Part shown: one piece after another, positions 16,149-26,165 of the stretch
Numbering within the stretch: position 1 is the first letter of the stretch
Layout: each line of letters begins with the position of its first letter
Made by a program: the position numbers and the translations under genes
Source of the DNA: Vreelandella venusta
GTDB taxonomy: Bacteria > Pseudomonadota > Gammaproteobacteria > Pseudomonadales > Halomonadaceae
Length of the DNA stretch: 64,000 nucleotides
Assembly: GCF_007989605.1 (NCBI RefSeq)
Contig: NZ_BJUL01000001.1
Span: 186,001-250,000, forward strand
Reading direction: 5' to 3'
Notes under the pieces: generated by a model
What the model was told of the DNA's origin: nothing
Seen by the model: the letters and a program-made list of their open reading frames with translations, nothing else
Databases searched by the model: none

Positions 16149-19100
16149 TTACGAATGTTGGGCTTGGGCAGGCTGCGTATTGCGTTTGCTAAGCTGCAGC
16201 ACGCTTATCATCAAGGCTGGCAGGAAGGTCACTGTCACGATGGAAGCTCCCAGCAAACCAAATAAGACGATCGCTCCCACGCCACGATAGAGTTCGGTGC
16301 CTTCACCGGGCAAAAACACCAATGGCGAAAGCCCGCACAGCGTTGTCAGCGTGGTAATCGCAATCGGGCGCAGGCGGGTTTGAACTGCTTGAGACACGGC
16401 TTCCTGAACGGACAGTTGCTTATCGTGAAGACGCCGCCGTGCCTGGTCGACCACCAGGATAGGGTTATTAACCACCGTCCCCATGAGTATCAAAAAGCCC
16501 AGCATGGTAATCATATCGAAGGGCTGAGTGAGTGGCGCGATGCCAATGAGAGGCAGCAAGCTACCCACTGTATTCATGGCCGCTAAACCAATAATGCCGC
16601 CTACCACGCCCAAAGGAATTGAGGTAAGGATCAGTAACGGGTACCCCCAGTGAGAGAAAATCGCTACCAAAAGCAAATAGACAATCACAATCGCAATCAA
16701 GAAGTTACCCATTAGCGCGTCTCGCGTAGCATTTAACTGATCACTAGCTCCCGAAATTGAAATAGCCACTGCCGAAGATAATACCCCTTCATGGCGAAGC
16801 CGCTCCAGCATCCTCTCGGCCTGCTCAACTCCCGCTTCCAGGGCAATACTGGGGGGTGGGATGACATTCAGGGTCACCGTTCGGCTACCATCGACACGAC
16901 GAATAACGCTGGTATCCATGGTTTCATCAATGCTGGCGACGGCAGAGAGCGGCAATGTTGCGCCGCTGGGAGTATGGAGCAGAAGGTTGGGTAGCTGGTC
17001 CAGAGGTAGCGACCGCTGGGGGCCATAAAGATAGATATCGATCTTTTCGTCGTCGAGAAAGAAGTCATCCACATAGGCACCTTCGGTGAGTGCGGCGACC
17101 GAGAAACCGACATCTCCTGCCGCTAAGCCAAGCGCTGACGCCTGTGCCCAGTCGGGGCGAATTTGAATCAGCGGCTGATCTAGCGACAGCGAGGAGGGTT
17201 GGCTCTGAATGCGCGGATTACCAAACTCTTGGCGGGCTTCTCGGTAGAGGTTATTGGCGGCTTCATAAACAGTCGCCAAGTCTGGGCCAGAGATATCCAG
17301 GTTGATACTCCGTGTGCCGCCATCGTTACTGGAAATGATCGAGCCTTTTGAGGCAAAGGCGCGCATTCCTGGAAAGCGCTCGTAGTAGCTGGTAAGTGCA
17401 TCCATTAACGCTTCGATGTCGCCGGGGTCCGCTGCTTCCGCGACGATAAACAGCCGCGTCGGGGCGACTCGCATGTTCATATAGGCCAGCGGTGGCACCT
17501 CAGTGTCGCCTGCTAAAAATGCCGCTGGATCAGCGCCTACATGAGGTAAAAAGTAATCCTCTACCTGCGCGGCGATTCCCGCCATCTCCTGCAGGCTATA
17601 GCCTGGCGGTGGGCTCATCACCGCAAAGGTTTTAGGTTCCTCGCCTTCGGGTAAGTACTCGGCGGGCGGAGTGAGTACCAAGAGAGTCCAGCCGCTGATC
17701 GCTAGCGTGGTTACCAGGATCGCTCCGCGCCGAAAAGGGGTGGCGATCAAACGCTCAAGTCGCTTCCCAGCCCACGAAGCGGGAGAGGCCGCGGGGCTAT
17801 TCTCATGTTGGTTGCGCATCGAAAAACTAAAGCGCGAACAGAGGGACGGCACTAGCGTAACTGCCACCAGCATTGAAGCGAAAATAGCAGCGGAAACGGC
17901 AATGGCCACGTCAGAGTACAGCTGCCCAGCTTCTTCTTCGATAAACACAATCGGTAGGAACACCAAAATGGTGGTGGCCGTCGATGCTAGCGTCGCAGGC
18001 CATACTTCCTGTACGCCGCGTAGCGCCGACTCAATGCGGTCGAGCCCTAAACGGCGGTATCGCTCAATATTTTCCAGTACCACAATACTGTTATCGACGC
18101 TCATGCCTATGGCAAAGGCAATGCCTGCCATGGAAATCACGTTAATCGTGCGCCCGGTGAGCATCAGCCCTAAAAAAGCCGCAATGGTGCAGAAGGGGAT
18201 GCCGATAACGCCAATAAAGGTGATGCGAGCGGAGCGCAAAAACAGGTACATCACCAACGTTGCAAAGGCCGCCCCAAGTAGCAGGTTGCTCCATACATTA
18301 CTGACCGAGGCTTCTACATAGCGCACATCATCGGCAGTCAACACCATTTCCATACCTGCCGGGCGCAGAATGCTATCGTTAATAGCTGCCATTTCTTCTT
18401 CAATGGCGTATTTGATATCGATGACGTTAGCACCGCTTTCCCGCCGCAGGTCCATACCAATGCCCGGTTGGCCGTTATAAAACGATAGCTGGCTTAAGCG
18501 AGACTGTCCCTGGCGGACCTCGGCAACGTCGGCAAGCCGCACGATGCTATCGCCTTGACGAGCGATAACCAGCTGCGCCAAGTCTTCAGCATCATCAAAG
18601 CGACCCAGTGTGCGTATCAGATAGCGGCGTTTACCGGCTTCTAGTTCGCCCCCGGAAATATCCCGGTTACGTTGGGTGATGGCATCGCGTAACTCGGTAA
18701 GTGAAATCCCGCGCTGGGCCAGTGCGCCCGGGTCGAGCAAAATTTGTAGCTGCCGCTGAGCGCCGCCATTGACGCCGACTTCGGACACGCCTTTAACGCT
18801 TTCCATGCGGGGCCGCACACGATCGTCGATAAAGTCGTTCATCAGTTGGATATCTAGCGCCTTAGGATTACCGGGTAGCGTTCCCACGTGAAAGCGCAAA
18901 AACGCGTCTGTCGAAAAGGCGGCAGAAACAATCCGTGGCTGGTCTACATTAGTGGGATATGGCGATACTTGGCTGAGCGCGTTATTGACTTGAATCAGCG
19001 CTGCCGTCATATCCACGCTAAACGGGAATTCAAGCTCAATTTCAGCGCTGCCGCTTTCGGCTATCGCCGTCATGCGGGTAAGGTTCGGCACATTGCGCAA

Positions 19101-19304
19101 GTACTGCTCCTGCTCAATGAGGATCTCTTTTTCGATATCCTGGGGTGTCGCTCCCGCCCAGCGCGTCTCGACCGTTATTGTGCGGGTTTCAATATCGGGA
19201 ATCATCTGAACTGGGATGCGCAGCGTGGCGGCAATGCCCAGCAGCAGGAAGATTAGTGCGATAACCGTAACCAGCGTTTGCTGGCGCAAAAGGGCTGCAA
19301 ACAT
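16149..19304 (-). CDS. RND efflux pump, inner-membrane subunit
   Basis: 1051 residues, the normal length of an RND permease, with two repeats of six membrane segments and two large periplasmic loops. Typical stretches are IPVQMIPDIETRTITVETRWAG near the start, FAIGMSVDNSIVVLENIER in helix 4 and a C-terminal MGTVVNNPILVVDQARRR. At the proton-relay positions the first motif reads VDN instead of the VDD of AcrB, and the position of the AcrB relay lysine is Asn. Other members of this branch share such changes, so it is not necessarily defective. It overlaps the adaptor gene by one base. It may export a siderophore or toxic metabolite, inferred from the iron-related context. No outer-membrane channel gene is nearby. 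Confidence 0.9.
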   Translation of the reverse strand: MFAALLRQQTLVTVIALIFLLLGIAATLRIPVQMIPDIETRTITVETRWAGATPQDIEKEILIEQEQYLRNVPNLTRMTAIAESGSAEIELEFPFSVDMTAALIQVNNALSQVSPYPTNVDQPRIVSAAFSTDAFLRFHVGTLPGNPKALDIQLMNDFIDDRVRPRMESVKGVSEVGVNGGAQRQLQILLDPGALAQRGISLTELRDAITQRNRDISGGELEAGKRRYLIRTLGRFDDAEDLAQLVIARQGDSIVRLADVAEVRQGQSRLSQLSFYNGQPGIGMDLRRESGANVIDIKYAIEEEMAAINDSILRPAGMEMVLTADDVRYVEASVSNVWSNLLLGAAFATLVMYLFLRSARITFIGVIGIPFCTIAAFLGLMLTGRTINVISMAGIAFAIGMSVDNSIVVLENIERYRRLGLDRIESALRGVQEVWPATLASTATTILVFLPIVFIEEEAGQLYSDVAIAVSAAIFASMLVAVTLVPSLCSRFSFSMRNQHENSPAASPASWAGKRLERLIATPFRRGAILVTTLAISGWTLLVLTPPAEYLPEGEEPKTFAVMSPPPGYSLQEMAGIAAQVEDYFLPHVGADPAAFLAGDTEVPPLAYMNMRVAPTRLFIVAEAADPGDIEALMDALTSYYERFPGMRAFASKGSIISSNDGGTRSINLDISGPDLATVYEAANNLYREARQEFGNPRIQSQPSSLSLDQPLIQIRPDWAQASALGLAAGDVGFSVAALTEGAYVDDFFLDDEKIDIYLYGPQRSLPLDQLPNLLLHTPSGATLPLSAVASIDETMDTSVIRRVDGSRTVTLNVIPPPSIALEAGVEQAERMLERLRHEGVLSSAVAISISGASDQLNATRDALMGNFLIAIVIVYLLLVAIFSHWGYPLLILTSIPLGVVGGIIGLAAMNTVGSLLPLIGIAPLTQPFDMITMLGFLILMGTVVNNPILVVDQARRRLHDKQLSVQEAVSQAVQTRLRPIAITTLTTLCGLSPLVFLPGEGTELYRGVGAIVLFGLLGASIVTVTFLPALMISVLQLSKRNTQPAQAQHS

Positions 19305-20389
19305 TACTCGCTCCCCGCCGTGATATCCTCAACACTGACACCTTCGACCAGCGATTCATTGCCACGAATGACGACCTGCTCATCACCGGTGAGACCCTCG
19401 ATAATTTCCACACGGTCGGCAAAGCTAATGCCCAACTGCACACGTTGTTCAGTCACGTGGTAGGTGTTGTTTTCGTTAGGGGTGGCTACCCATACGGTGA
19501 CTCGCCCATCTGGGTAGCGGCTTAACGCATCGCGGGGAACCGTTAGTCCATCGCTATTGGTCGGCGCCCGTAGCACAGCATCCACTGCATTGCCTGGGTA
19601 TAGGGACGCTGCTTCGGGCACATGGGCGCGTAATAGAAATGTGCGGGCACTAGGGTCACTGATCGGCACCACGGTGGCGATAGTCGTCTCATAGGTTTGT
19701 TGCCCCGCACGTAGAGTGATAAACGTTTCGCCTTGAATGGCGGTATAAAAGGTTTCGGGCACCTGAAAATCAGCGCGCAGCTCGTTTAGGTTAACCAGTC
19801 GCGCAACGCTATCTCCTGGCGTGACCCACTCACCGAGATTGACGCTGCGAGCGCTGACGACTCCATCAAAAGGAGCGTTAATTACATGGCGAGCCAGTAG
19901 CGCGCTTAGGCGCGCTTGCTCCGCTGTTAAACGCGAGCGCGCGGCGCGGGCCTCGTTAACGGCACTACGGCGGGCGCTAGCTTCAGTCGCCGCGATGTTA
20001 CGCCCCACGCCCACCGATTCTGCTTCTCGCAATAGCCGTTCTGCTTCCGCTAGCGTGGCCTGGGCCTCTTGCTCTGCGGCAGCCGCCGCTGCTACGTCAA
20101 AACGAGCCAGGTCGTCATCCAGCGCTATTAGCGTGTCGCCTTTGCTGACATGGTCGCCTGGATTAACTGCTACCTGAACAATTAGCCCTGCTACCGATGC
20201 TGATAGGAGGGCATCTTCCAGGGAGTTTACGGTGCCGACTAGGTTTGTTTCGGTATAAATTGGTTCGCGGTTTACCGGCGCTAGTTCAACCCTGGGGGCT
20301 GATTGCGCGAAGGAAGCACTAGAGAGCATTAGGCCGCAGAGCAACAGTAGAACCAAGGCAAGATAGCGGACGAGCGGGTGCGCGGTCAT
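19304..20389 (-). CDS. RND efflux pump periplasmic adaptor (MFP family)
   Basis: 361 residues from ATG at 20389, which has AGGGAA at a good distance; upstream in-frame starts would run into the receptor gene. Signal sequence ending at SASFAQ, then a biotinyl-lipoyl half-motif (LSASVAGLIVQVAVNPGDHVSKGDTLIALDD), an Ala/Glu-rich alpha-helical hairpin, the second lipoyl half (NAPFDGVVSARSVNLGEWV) and beta-barrel domains. It would link the RND pump to an outer-membrane channel. Directly upstream of and overlapping the pump gene, so certainly one operon. Confidence 0.9.
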   Translation of the reverse strand: MTAHPLVRYLALVLLLLCGLMLSSASFAQSAPRVELAPVNREPIYTETNLVGTVNSLEDALLSASVAGLIVQVAVNPGDHVSKGDTLIALDDDLARFDVAAAAAAEQEAQATLAEAERLLREAESVGVGRNIAATEASARRSAVNEARAARSRLTAEQARLSALLARHVINAPFDGVVSARSVNLGEWVTPGDSVARLVNLNELRADFQVPETFYTAIQGETFITLRAGQQTYETTIATVVPISDPSARTFLLRAHVPEAASLYPGNAVDAVLRAPTNSDGLTVPRDALSRYPDGRVTVWVATPNENNTYHVTEQRVQLGISFADRVEIIEGLTGDEQVVIRGNESLVEGVSVEDITAGSE

Positions 20390-20436
20390 GACAGACAGTT
20401 CCCTAATAAACATCGAATTCGCTGTTAAGCGGGCGT

Positions 20437-20463
20437 AAAAAAGCCCTGGCGCATGGCCAGGGC
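20437..20463 (-). terminator. Terminator after the second receptor gene
   Basis: On the minus strand GCCCTGGC and GCCAGGGC (20463-20456 and 20450-20443) form a perfect 8-bp stem followed by six T residues (A at 20437-20442 on the plus strand). It separates the receptor from the RND operon. Confidence 0.85.
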
Positions 20464-20501
20464 AGTAAGTCAGCATTGAAACAGTAAGGAAACCTCTTGT
20501 A

Positions 20502-22706
20502 TTAGAAATCGTACGTGGCAGAAACCCAGAAGCTGCGGCCATCCAACGCTACGCCATCGGTCGAACGGCCCGTTTGGGTAAAGCGATAAGCCAGCAGTGT
20601 ATCGCCGTTGTGCACGAAGGTATCGGCGCCGGTGAAGTCTTTATCGAATAGGTTGTAGATGGTGCCGGTTAGGCGCACGTTGTCACTGAAGCGGTAGGAA
20701 CTGCGCAAGTTGAACAGCTCGTAGCCGTCCAGCTTGTTGCCTAGCTGCTCGACAAGCGAGGCGGATTCACCGCTTACATCGCCCACGAAACGCTCGCGGG
20801 AAGAGTAGTACTCACCTTCCAGCGTGGTGCTCCAGCGATCATTGATCGCCCAGGTCAGGTCGGCGGTCAGCTTGTGGTCAGGCGTATTGGTGAGTACCTG
20901 ACCTTCATTAGCACCCGAGGTGATTTCGGAATCTGTGAAGGTGTAGCCACCGCTAACTCGCCACGCTGGGGCAATCTGATAGCTAGCATTTAGTTCCACA
21001 CCGCGGGTTTCGGCTTCGTCGATATTGGTCAACTGACCGAAGCTCTCCTGCTGGGTGAAGTTGCCGACGCTCAAGCAGTTCGCCAATCCTGCGTTCGGCG
21101 TATTACCGCTGCTGTCGACGAATTGGCAGTTAGGAATGTCCGCAGCACTGGCAATACGGTCGGTGAACTGGTTGTAGAACACCGTCGCACCTGCCGAGAA
21201 ACCGCTCTGGTTGTCGTAGACCGCGCCAATTTCGTAGTTGGTGCTCTTTTCTGGCTCTAGGTCCGGCGAACCAATGTTCACTGTGGTGCCCTGGCCGCCA
21301 AAACCATTGATACCGCTGTGCAGGTCATTCAGGCTTGGCGTTTTGTAACCACGGCTCACGCCACCTTTGAGTGTCCAGTTTGGCGTGGTGTTCCATACCA
21401 AGTAGCCGCGTGGGCTAAAGTGACCGCCAAAGGCATCGTGGTGCTCATAGCGGCCCCCCAGGGTCAATGCAAGGTTGTCTCGTAGCATCCACTCGTCTTC
21501 GGCAAACAGTGACCAACTGGTTTGTTCGAAGGTAATGTCGCCTGCGGTACCGTCCTGAAGCTCGGCATCAATGTACTGGCCGCCAATGGTGGCGATATGG
21601 TCGCCCAGAGGTGCCACAAACTTGGTATCAACGATGATGTCGCGGCTCTCCAGCAGACGGTCTTCACCGCCTTGGGCTTCGTAGCCGTAATCCGGCGCGC
21701 TGCCCGCTGGCAGCGTGCGGCCAAGCGTTTCGGTGAAGTTGCGCGTTATGCTGCTTTCCCAGGTGCCTGCGCTATAGTGGCCTGTGTGGCCAATAGCGAT
21801 CTGGTCGCGGTTGAAACGCAGCTCATCTTTATAGCCGTTAACGCTGCCGAGTGAGGGCTGTCCTGCACGATTGGTACCGTCCTGGGTGCCCAGTCGGTTA
21901 TCGTCGTTGGAGTACACTTGGCGGGCGCGCTCGGCGTCTAGCCAGAACTCGTTCGCTTCGTCCGGTGTAACGTTCAAACGCCCACCGATGGAGTAAATGC
22001 GTGCTTCGGTAGGTCGTGGGTCGCGGCCAGCACTGTTTTCGACCATTCGCTCAGAGCTGTCTCGATCGAATAGGCGGCCACGCACTTGTAGGCCAACGGT
22101 ATCTTCCACTAGCGGCCCGGCGCTATAAAGGTTGATCGTCGAGCTGTTGCCTGCATCTCGATCCTCCTGGAAGGTATTTTCGACGCTCACCGAACCCGCC
22201 CAGTCTTCACCGATACGGCGTGTGATGATGTTGATTACCCCGCCCATGGCATCTGAACCATAGAGCGTCGACATTGGGCCGCGAATGACCTCGATACGTT
22301 CGATGGCAGAGAGCGGTGGCATAAAGCTGGTAGAGGTTGCGCCAAAGCCGTTAGGCGTGACGCTGCCTGAGGTGTTCTGACGACGGCCATTGATCAAAAT
22401 CAGTGTGTAGTCGCTAGGCATGCCACGGATAGAGATATTCATTCCACCCGTTTTTCCCGTGCCCGCGCGCACGTCGACGCCCGGCACGTTAGCAATTGCT
22501 TCGGCAATATTAGAGAACTGTTTTTGCTCCAGTTCTTCACGGGTGACCACGGCAATACTCGCAGGAGCGTTATTCAACGACTGCTCATACCCAGCAGCAG
22601 TAACCACCACATTATTCAACTGGGTATTTTCTTGAGCTAACGCCGCGGTGGCGGTGACGCTAAGAGCGACGGCGCTGGCTAACGCGGTGCGAGTGAAGCG
22701 TGGCAT
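20502..22706 (-). CDS. TonB-dependent siderophore receptor
   Basis: 734 residues. Signal peptide ends near AALAQE; TonB box-like NNVVVTAAGYEQ; plug with IAVVTREELEQKQFSNIAEAIANVPG, ISIRGMPSDYTLILINGRRQ and IEVIRGPMSTLYGSDAMGGVINIIT; barrel with the terminal aromatic (WVSATYDF). It is a longer paralogue of the receptor at 14113 and shares the same plug phrases almost word for word. A good Fur-like box precedes it, and it is divergent from the FepB-like operon, so it is the likely outer-membrane partner of that importer. Confidence 0.92.
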   Translation of the reverse strand: MPRFTRTALASAVALSVTATAALAQENTQLNNVVVTAAGYEQSLNNAPASIAVVTREELEQKQFSNIAEAIANVPGVDVRAGTGKTGGMNISIRGMPSDYTLILINGRRQNTSGSVTPNGFGATSTSFMPPLSAIERIEVIRGPMSTLYGSDAMGGVINIITRRIGEDWAGSVSVENTFQEDRDAGNSSTINLYSAGPLVEDTVGLQVRGRLFDRDSSERMVENSAGRDPRPTEARIYSIGGRLNVTPDEANEFWLDAERARQVYSNDDNRLGTQDGTNRAGQPSLGSVNGYKDELRFNRDQIAIGHTGHYSAGTWESSITRNFTETLGRTLPAGSAPDYGYEAQGGEDRLLESRDIIVDTKFVAPLGDHIATIGGQYIDAELQDGTAGDITFEQTSWSLFAEDEWMLRDNLALTLGGRYEHHDAFGGHFSPRGYLVWNTTPNWTLKGGVSRGYKTPSLNDLHSGINGFGGQGTTVNIGSPDLEPEKSTNYEIGAVYDNQSGFSAGATVFYNQFTDRIASAADIPNCQFVDSSGNTPNAGLANCLSVGNFTQQESFGQLTNIDEAETRGVELNASYQIAPAWRVSGGYTFTDSEITSGANEGQVLTNTPDHKLTADLTWAINDRWSTTLEGEYYSSRERFVGDVSGESASLVEQLGNKLDGYELFNLRSSYRFSDNVRLTGTIYNLFDKDFTGADTFVHNGDTLLAYRFTQTGRSTDGVALDGRSFWVSATYDF

Positions 22707-22733
22707 GGTGATCCCCTGAGATGAAACTTATTT

Positions 22734-22752
22734 GCTAATGAAAATGGTTATC
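22734..22752. promoter_or_regulatory. Putative Fur box before the second receptor
   Basis: GCTAATGAAAATGGTTATC matches 15 of 19 bases of the Fur consensus by eye. It lies 28 bases upstream of the receptor start. Confidence 0.55.
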
Positions 22753-22940
22753 AAGCGAGGTGGTGATTCTAAGAAGAAAAGTTCCCATATGCGAGTTTGT
22801 TTCATCGAACATTGCGTTGCAAAATATCGAACAAAGTTGTGAGAAAAATATACCCCTATAAGGTTGTTAGGCGGCTAACTGAGCAGGTGTTGCTGTATCT
22901 GGAACGTTCGATTCGTTGGAATAATAATGCAAGTGCTTTT

Positions 22941-22959
22941 GAGAATCGTTATTATCATC
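22941..22959. promoter_or_regulatory. Putative Fur box before the siderophore ABC operon
   Basis: GAGAATCGTTATTATCATC, with the dense run of GA/TTATCAT half sites typical of Fur operators, ends 26 bases before the FepB-like start. About 13 of 19 bases match by eye. Confidence 0.5.
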
Positions 22960-22985
22960 ACCATAAACTCTCAGGAGCGTTACTT

Positions 22986-23927
22986 ATGGGTTACTCATCG
23001 CTGCGCAACGGACTAGTAGGTATTGTAGTAGGCGGGTTATTGGTAGGCGGGTCGTTAGCAAGCGTTGCTCAGGCGCGCACGCTGGATACCGCATACGGAG
23101 ACGTTGAAGTTAATGATGCGCCAGAGCGTGTTGTCACTCTGTATGAGGGGGCGTTAGATGCTGCGTTAGCCGCGGGCGTTACCCCCGTTGGCGCGATCAC
23201 TACGCGCGGTGGTGATAATGTTGCTGAGTATGTGGAAGCCCACTTTGATGGCGAGCGTCCTGAGATTGTCGGCGTTACACGTGAAATCAATATTGAAGCG
23301 GTTTTGGCCCAGCAGCCCGACTTAATTTTGGCCGCGGCTCAGCTATCGGAAGAGCAGTACCAGTTGCTATCGCGCATTGCGCCCACCGTGGTGCCGCATG
23401 CCCAGCCGTTAGCGTTTGATAGTTGGAAAGCGGAAGCGCGGCTTTATGGACAGGCACTTAACCGTGAAGCAGAAATCGACGATGCTATTGCGACCGTCGA
23501 CCAACGTATCAGTGAATTGGCCGCTGCGATTGATGATGCTAACGCGGGTGGCACCGCGGTGCTGGCTCGCTGGATGCCCAATGGCCCGATGGTGATGTCC
23601 AAAGAGCTAATCGCCACTGGGCTGTTAGCGGAGGTGGGGTTAGAGGTTCAGGATGCCGGTCTGGTTGCTGAAGGTCACCCCCATAGCGATATACTCAGCC
23701 TTGAAAATCTTTCCCAAGTGGACAGCGATTGGCTGTTTTTGGCTACGCTAAACGCCGATGGTCAAGCGGCGTTAGATGCCGCCAAGCAAAGCGCAGCCTT
23801 CACACGTTTAGACGTTGTTAAACGAGACCAGGTTGTGGCGGTGAATGGCCAGCTGTGGAGCAGTGCTAATGGCCCGCTAGCCGCCCAAGCCATTTTGGAC
23901 GACATTGAGAACGCATTGTTGCCGTGA
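22986..23927 (+). CDS. Iron-siderophore ABC transporter, periplasmic binding protein
   Basis: 313 residues from ATG at 22986, preceded by AGGAGCG; longer in-frame starts upstream would run through the Fur box. Signal peptide ends near VAQA. The mature part is a class III (helical-backbone) binding protein: PERVVTLYEGALDAALAAGVTPVG, EAVLAQQPDLILAA, AQLSEEQYQLLSRIAPTVV and a late SAAFTRLDVVKRDQVVAV segment, matching FepB/FecB-type proteins. It delivers a ferric siderophore to the two permeases encoded next. The stop overlaps the GTG of the first permease. Confidence 0.9.
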   Translation: MGYSSLRNGLVGIVVGGLLVGGSLASVAQARTLDTAYGDVEVNDAPERVVTLYEGALDAALAAGVTPVGAITTRGGDNVAEYVEAHFDGERPEIVGVTREINIEAVLAQQPDLILAAAQLSEEQYQLLSRIAPTVVPHAQPLAFDSWKAEARLYGQALNREAEIDDAIATVDQRISELAAAIDDANAGGTAVLARWMPNGPMVMSKELIATGLLAEVGLEVQDAGLVAEGHPHSDILSLENLSQVDSDWLFLATLNADGQAALDAAKQSAAFTRLDVVKRDQVVAVNGQLWSSANGPLAAQAILDDIENALLP

Positions 23928-24964
23928 AAGATGCCGTGACATCACTATCTAGCGCAGTGAGTAGCGCCAGTCGGCGCTACGCTCCCCGTACATGGCTGCT
24001 TATTCTGCTCACCGCCCTTGTGGCGGTGAGCGTCGTTAGTTTACTAATTGGGGCAGGGGAGGTAGGGCCCCGCCGAGTGTTGGGTTTGCTGTATGGGGTA
24101 AGCGACAGTGAGGCGCAGTTTATCGTCTGGGAACTTCGCGCTCCGCGTACCTTAATTGGCATTGTGGTAGGCATTGCGCTGGGCGTTGCCGGGGCGCTGC
24201 TACAAGCCATCTCCCGCAATCCGCTCGCCGAGCCTGGCCTGCTGGGGGTTAGCGCAGGGGCGGCCTTTGCGGTAGCGCTGGCACTGGTGCTAGGGGCTAG
24301 CGCTGCCACGCTACGCATTTCGGTTGCTCAGTTAGGGGCGTTGATCGGCTGTGTGTGTGTCCTCAGCGTGGCGCGTTTTCGCGGAGTGGGAAATGACCCC
24401 GTGCGTTTAGTGTTGGCGGGGGCGGCATTTTCTGGGCTGTTAGGCTCGCTCACCTCATTAATGCTGCTGTACGACCAGCGCGCCGCTGATGAAATTCGTT
24501 TTTGGGTGGTAGGCAGCCTAGCAGGAAGACGGCTGGATGATCTTGTCGCGGTGCTGCCGAGCTTACTGGTTGCTGCCATCGCGGTGGTGATCATGGCGCG
24601 GCCGCTGGCGGCACTAGCGTTAGGCGAGCGAGCGGCGAGTGGCCTGGGGCATCACCCCACGCTGATCCGTTGGGTAGCCGTTGGTTGCGTGGCTCTGCTG
24701 GTTGGTGCGGCAACTGCGATTGCTGGGCCGATCGCCTTTGTTGGGCTGGTGGTGCCATTTGTAGCGCGCGCGTTTGCCGGGCCTGATATTCGCCGCACGC
24801 TGTGGTTTTGCCTGCCCATTGGCCCATTGATTGTACTCTCGGCAGATATTATCTCGCGTGTTGTCGTTGCGCCTTCTGAGCTGCCATTAGGGGTGCTTAC
24901 CGCGCTATGTGGCGCACCGGTACTCATTGCCGTGGTGCGCGCTAAGCGATTACCCATGCTATAG
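23924..24964 (+). CDS. Iron-siderophore ABC transporter permease (FecCD family, FepD-like)
   Basis: 346 residues, GTG start overlapping the preceding stop by four bases. About nine to ten membrane segments. FecCD landmarks are VWELRAPRTLIGIVVGIALGVAGALLQAISRNPLAEPGLLGVSAGA (read in pieces) and a C-terminal AGPIAFVGLVVPFVAR loop that contacts the ATPase. It forms the inner-membrane channel with the second permease encoded downstream. Confidence 0.9.
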   Translation: MKDAVTSLSSAVSSASRRYAPRTWLLILLTALVAVSVVSLLIGAGEVGPRRVLGLLYGVSDSEAQFIVWELRAPRTLIGIVVGIALGVAGALLQAISRNPLAEPGLLGVSAGAAFAVALALVLGASAATLRISVAQLGALIGCVCVLSVARFRGVGNDPVRLVLAGAAFSGLLGSLTSLMLLYDQRAADEIRFWVVGSLAGRRLDDLVAVLPSLLVAAIAVVIMARPLAALALGERAASGLGHHPTLIRWVAVGCVALLVGAATAIAGPIAFVGLVVPFVARAFAGPDIRRTLWFCLPIGPLIVLSADIISRVVVAPSELPLGVLTALCGAPVLIAVVRAKRLPML

Positions 24965-25022
24965 CTTTTTTTAAACACCCTGCCGCCCAGGCGTCTTGGT
25001 GTCATCTTGGTGATGTGTTGAT

Positions 25023-26165
25023 ATGAAAATAATGGCGAATCATCCGCCTTTAACGGATGTTGTCACCCCCAGCCATGTTTTAAACAATGTGCCAGTCGAT
25101 GCCGCAGCACATGCTGGTAGCGTGCCAGTACCAGAAGGCTACTGGCATATCGTGCTACCCCGTTGGGGCTATAGTTTTCTGTTCGAAAAGCGCGCGCTAG
25201 CGGTCAATATTGGTTTGTTGATTGCGTTGCTGGCATCTTGCTTGCTCTATCTAAGCTTAGGTAGCGTACCGCTGGCGCCTAGTGAGGTTATTCCTGCCGT
25301 GCTAGGTAAGGGCGACGTAATGACGGCTTTTATGGTGCAGGAGCTGCGTTTGCCTCGTTTGGCCGCTGCTTGTTTTACCGGGGCGGCATTCGCACTTTCA
25401 GGTATTTTGATGCAAACCCTGGCACGCAATCGCCTAGCCACACCCGGCATTATCGGTATTGATAATGGCGCAACGGCCTTCGCGGTAGCTTCAGTTGTAG
25501 GTATGGGCGTGTCTATTGCGCCACCCGCGATGGCATTGGCTGGAGCAACAACCGCCACCGTGCTGACCTTTGGGCTCGCGGCGGGCAGTGGCACCCAAGG
25601 ATACCGGTTTATTGTCGCGGGCATTGGCGTGGGGGCGGTGTTTGGTGCTGTCACCCAATTAATGCTGGCGCGGGTAGCGATTGACGTCGCCAATGCCGCC
25701 TACCCATGGACAGTGGGATCGCTCAATGCTCGTCCTGGAGGCGCAGTACAACTGCTGGGGATTGGTTTGGCATTGGGGGTGATTACCGCCTTGGCGCTGG
25801 CGCGTTCACTGACACTACTACGCTTTAAAGATGCCACCGCCAGTGGTCTCGGGCTTCGTGTTAAAGCCCGCAGGCTACAGATCCTGATGCTATCCGTCGT
25901 GCTTACCGCCTTTGCGGTTGCTGTGGCCGGTCCAGTGGGCATGGTTGCGCTGATTGGCCCAGAGATTGCCCGCTCTCTTTCCAGTGCTCGACATGTGCCA
26001 ATCCTAGCTGCCACCTTAGCTGGCGCTTTAGTGATGCTGTTGGCCGACCTTGCCGGGCGCACCCTCTTAGCGCCGATTGAAATTCCCGTTGGCATTGTTA
26101 CCGCAGTGGTTGGCGGGCCTTGGCTGTTATGGATATTAATGCGCCCACAACGGAGCCGCCCATGA
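25023..26165 (+). CDS. Iron-siderophore ABC transporter permease (FecCD family, FepG-like)
   Basis: 380 residues, including a hydrophilic N-terminal tail of about 65 residues that is longer than usual for FepG. The body has QELRLPRLAAACFTGAAFALSG, LARNRLATPGIIGIDNGA and a C-terminal VAGPVGMVALIGPEIAR loop. The stop overlaps the ATG of the ATPase gene (ATGA). It pairs with the preceding permease; the modest 58-base gap between them holds no evident terminator. Confidence 0.9.
   Translation: MKIMANHPPLTDVVTPSHVLNNVPVDAAAHAGSVPVPEGYWHIVLPRWGYSFLFEKRALAVNIGLLIALLASCLLYLSLGSVPLAPSEVIPAVLGKGDVMTAFMVQELRLPRLAAACFTGAAFALSGILMQTLARNRLATPGIIGIDNGATAFAVASVVGMGVSIAPPAMALAGATTATVLTFGLAAGSGTQGYRFIVAGIGVGAVFGAVTQLMLARVAIDVANAAYPWTVGSLNARPGGAVQLLGIGLALGVITALALARSLTLLRFKDATASGLGLRVKARRLQILMLSVVLTAFAVAVAGPVGMVALIGPEIARSLSSARHVPILAATLAGALVMLLADLAGRTLLAPIEIPVGIVTAVVGGPWLLWILMRPQRSRP

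Noticed and set aside
17671..18321. Long plus-strand reading frame within the RND gene
   Set aside because: It lies antisense to a clear RND permease and has no family-like sequence.
20390..20542. N-terminal extension of the RND adaptor
   Set aside because: It would overlap the receptor terminator and bury the signal peptide; ATG at 20389 has a good ribosome binding site.
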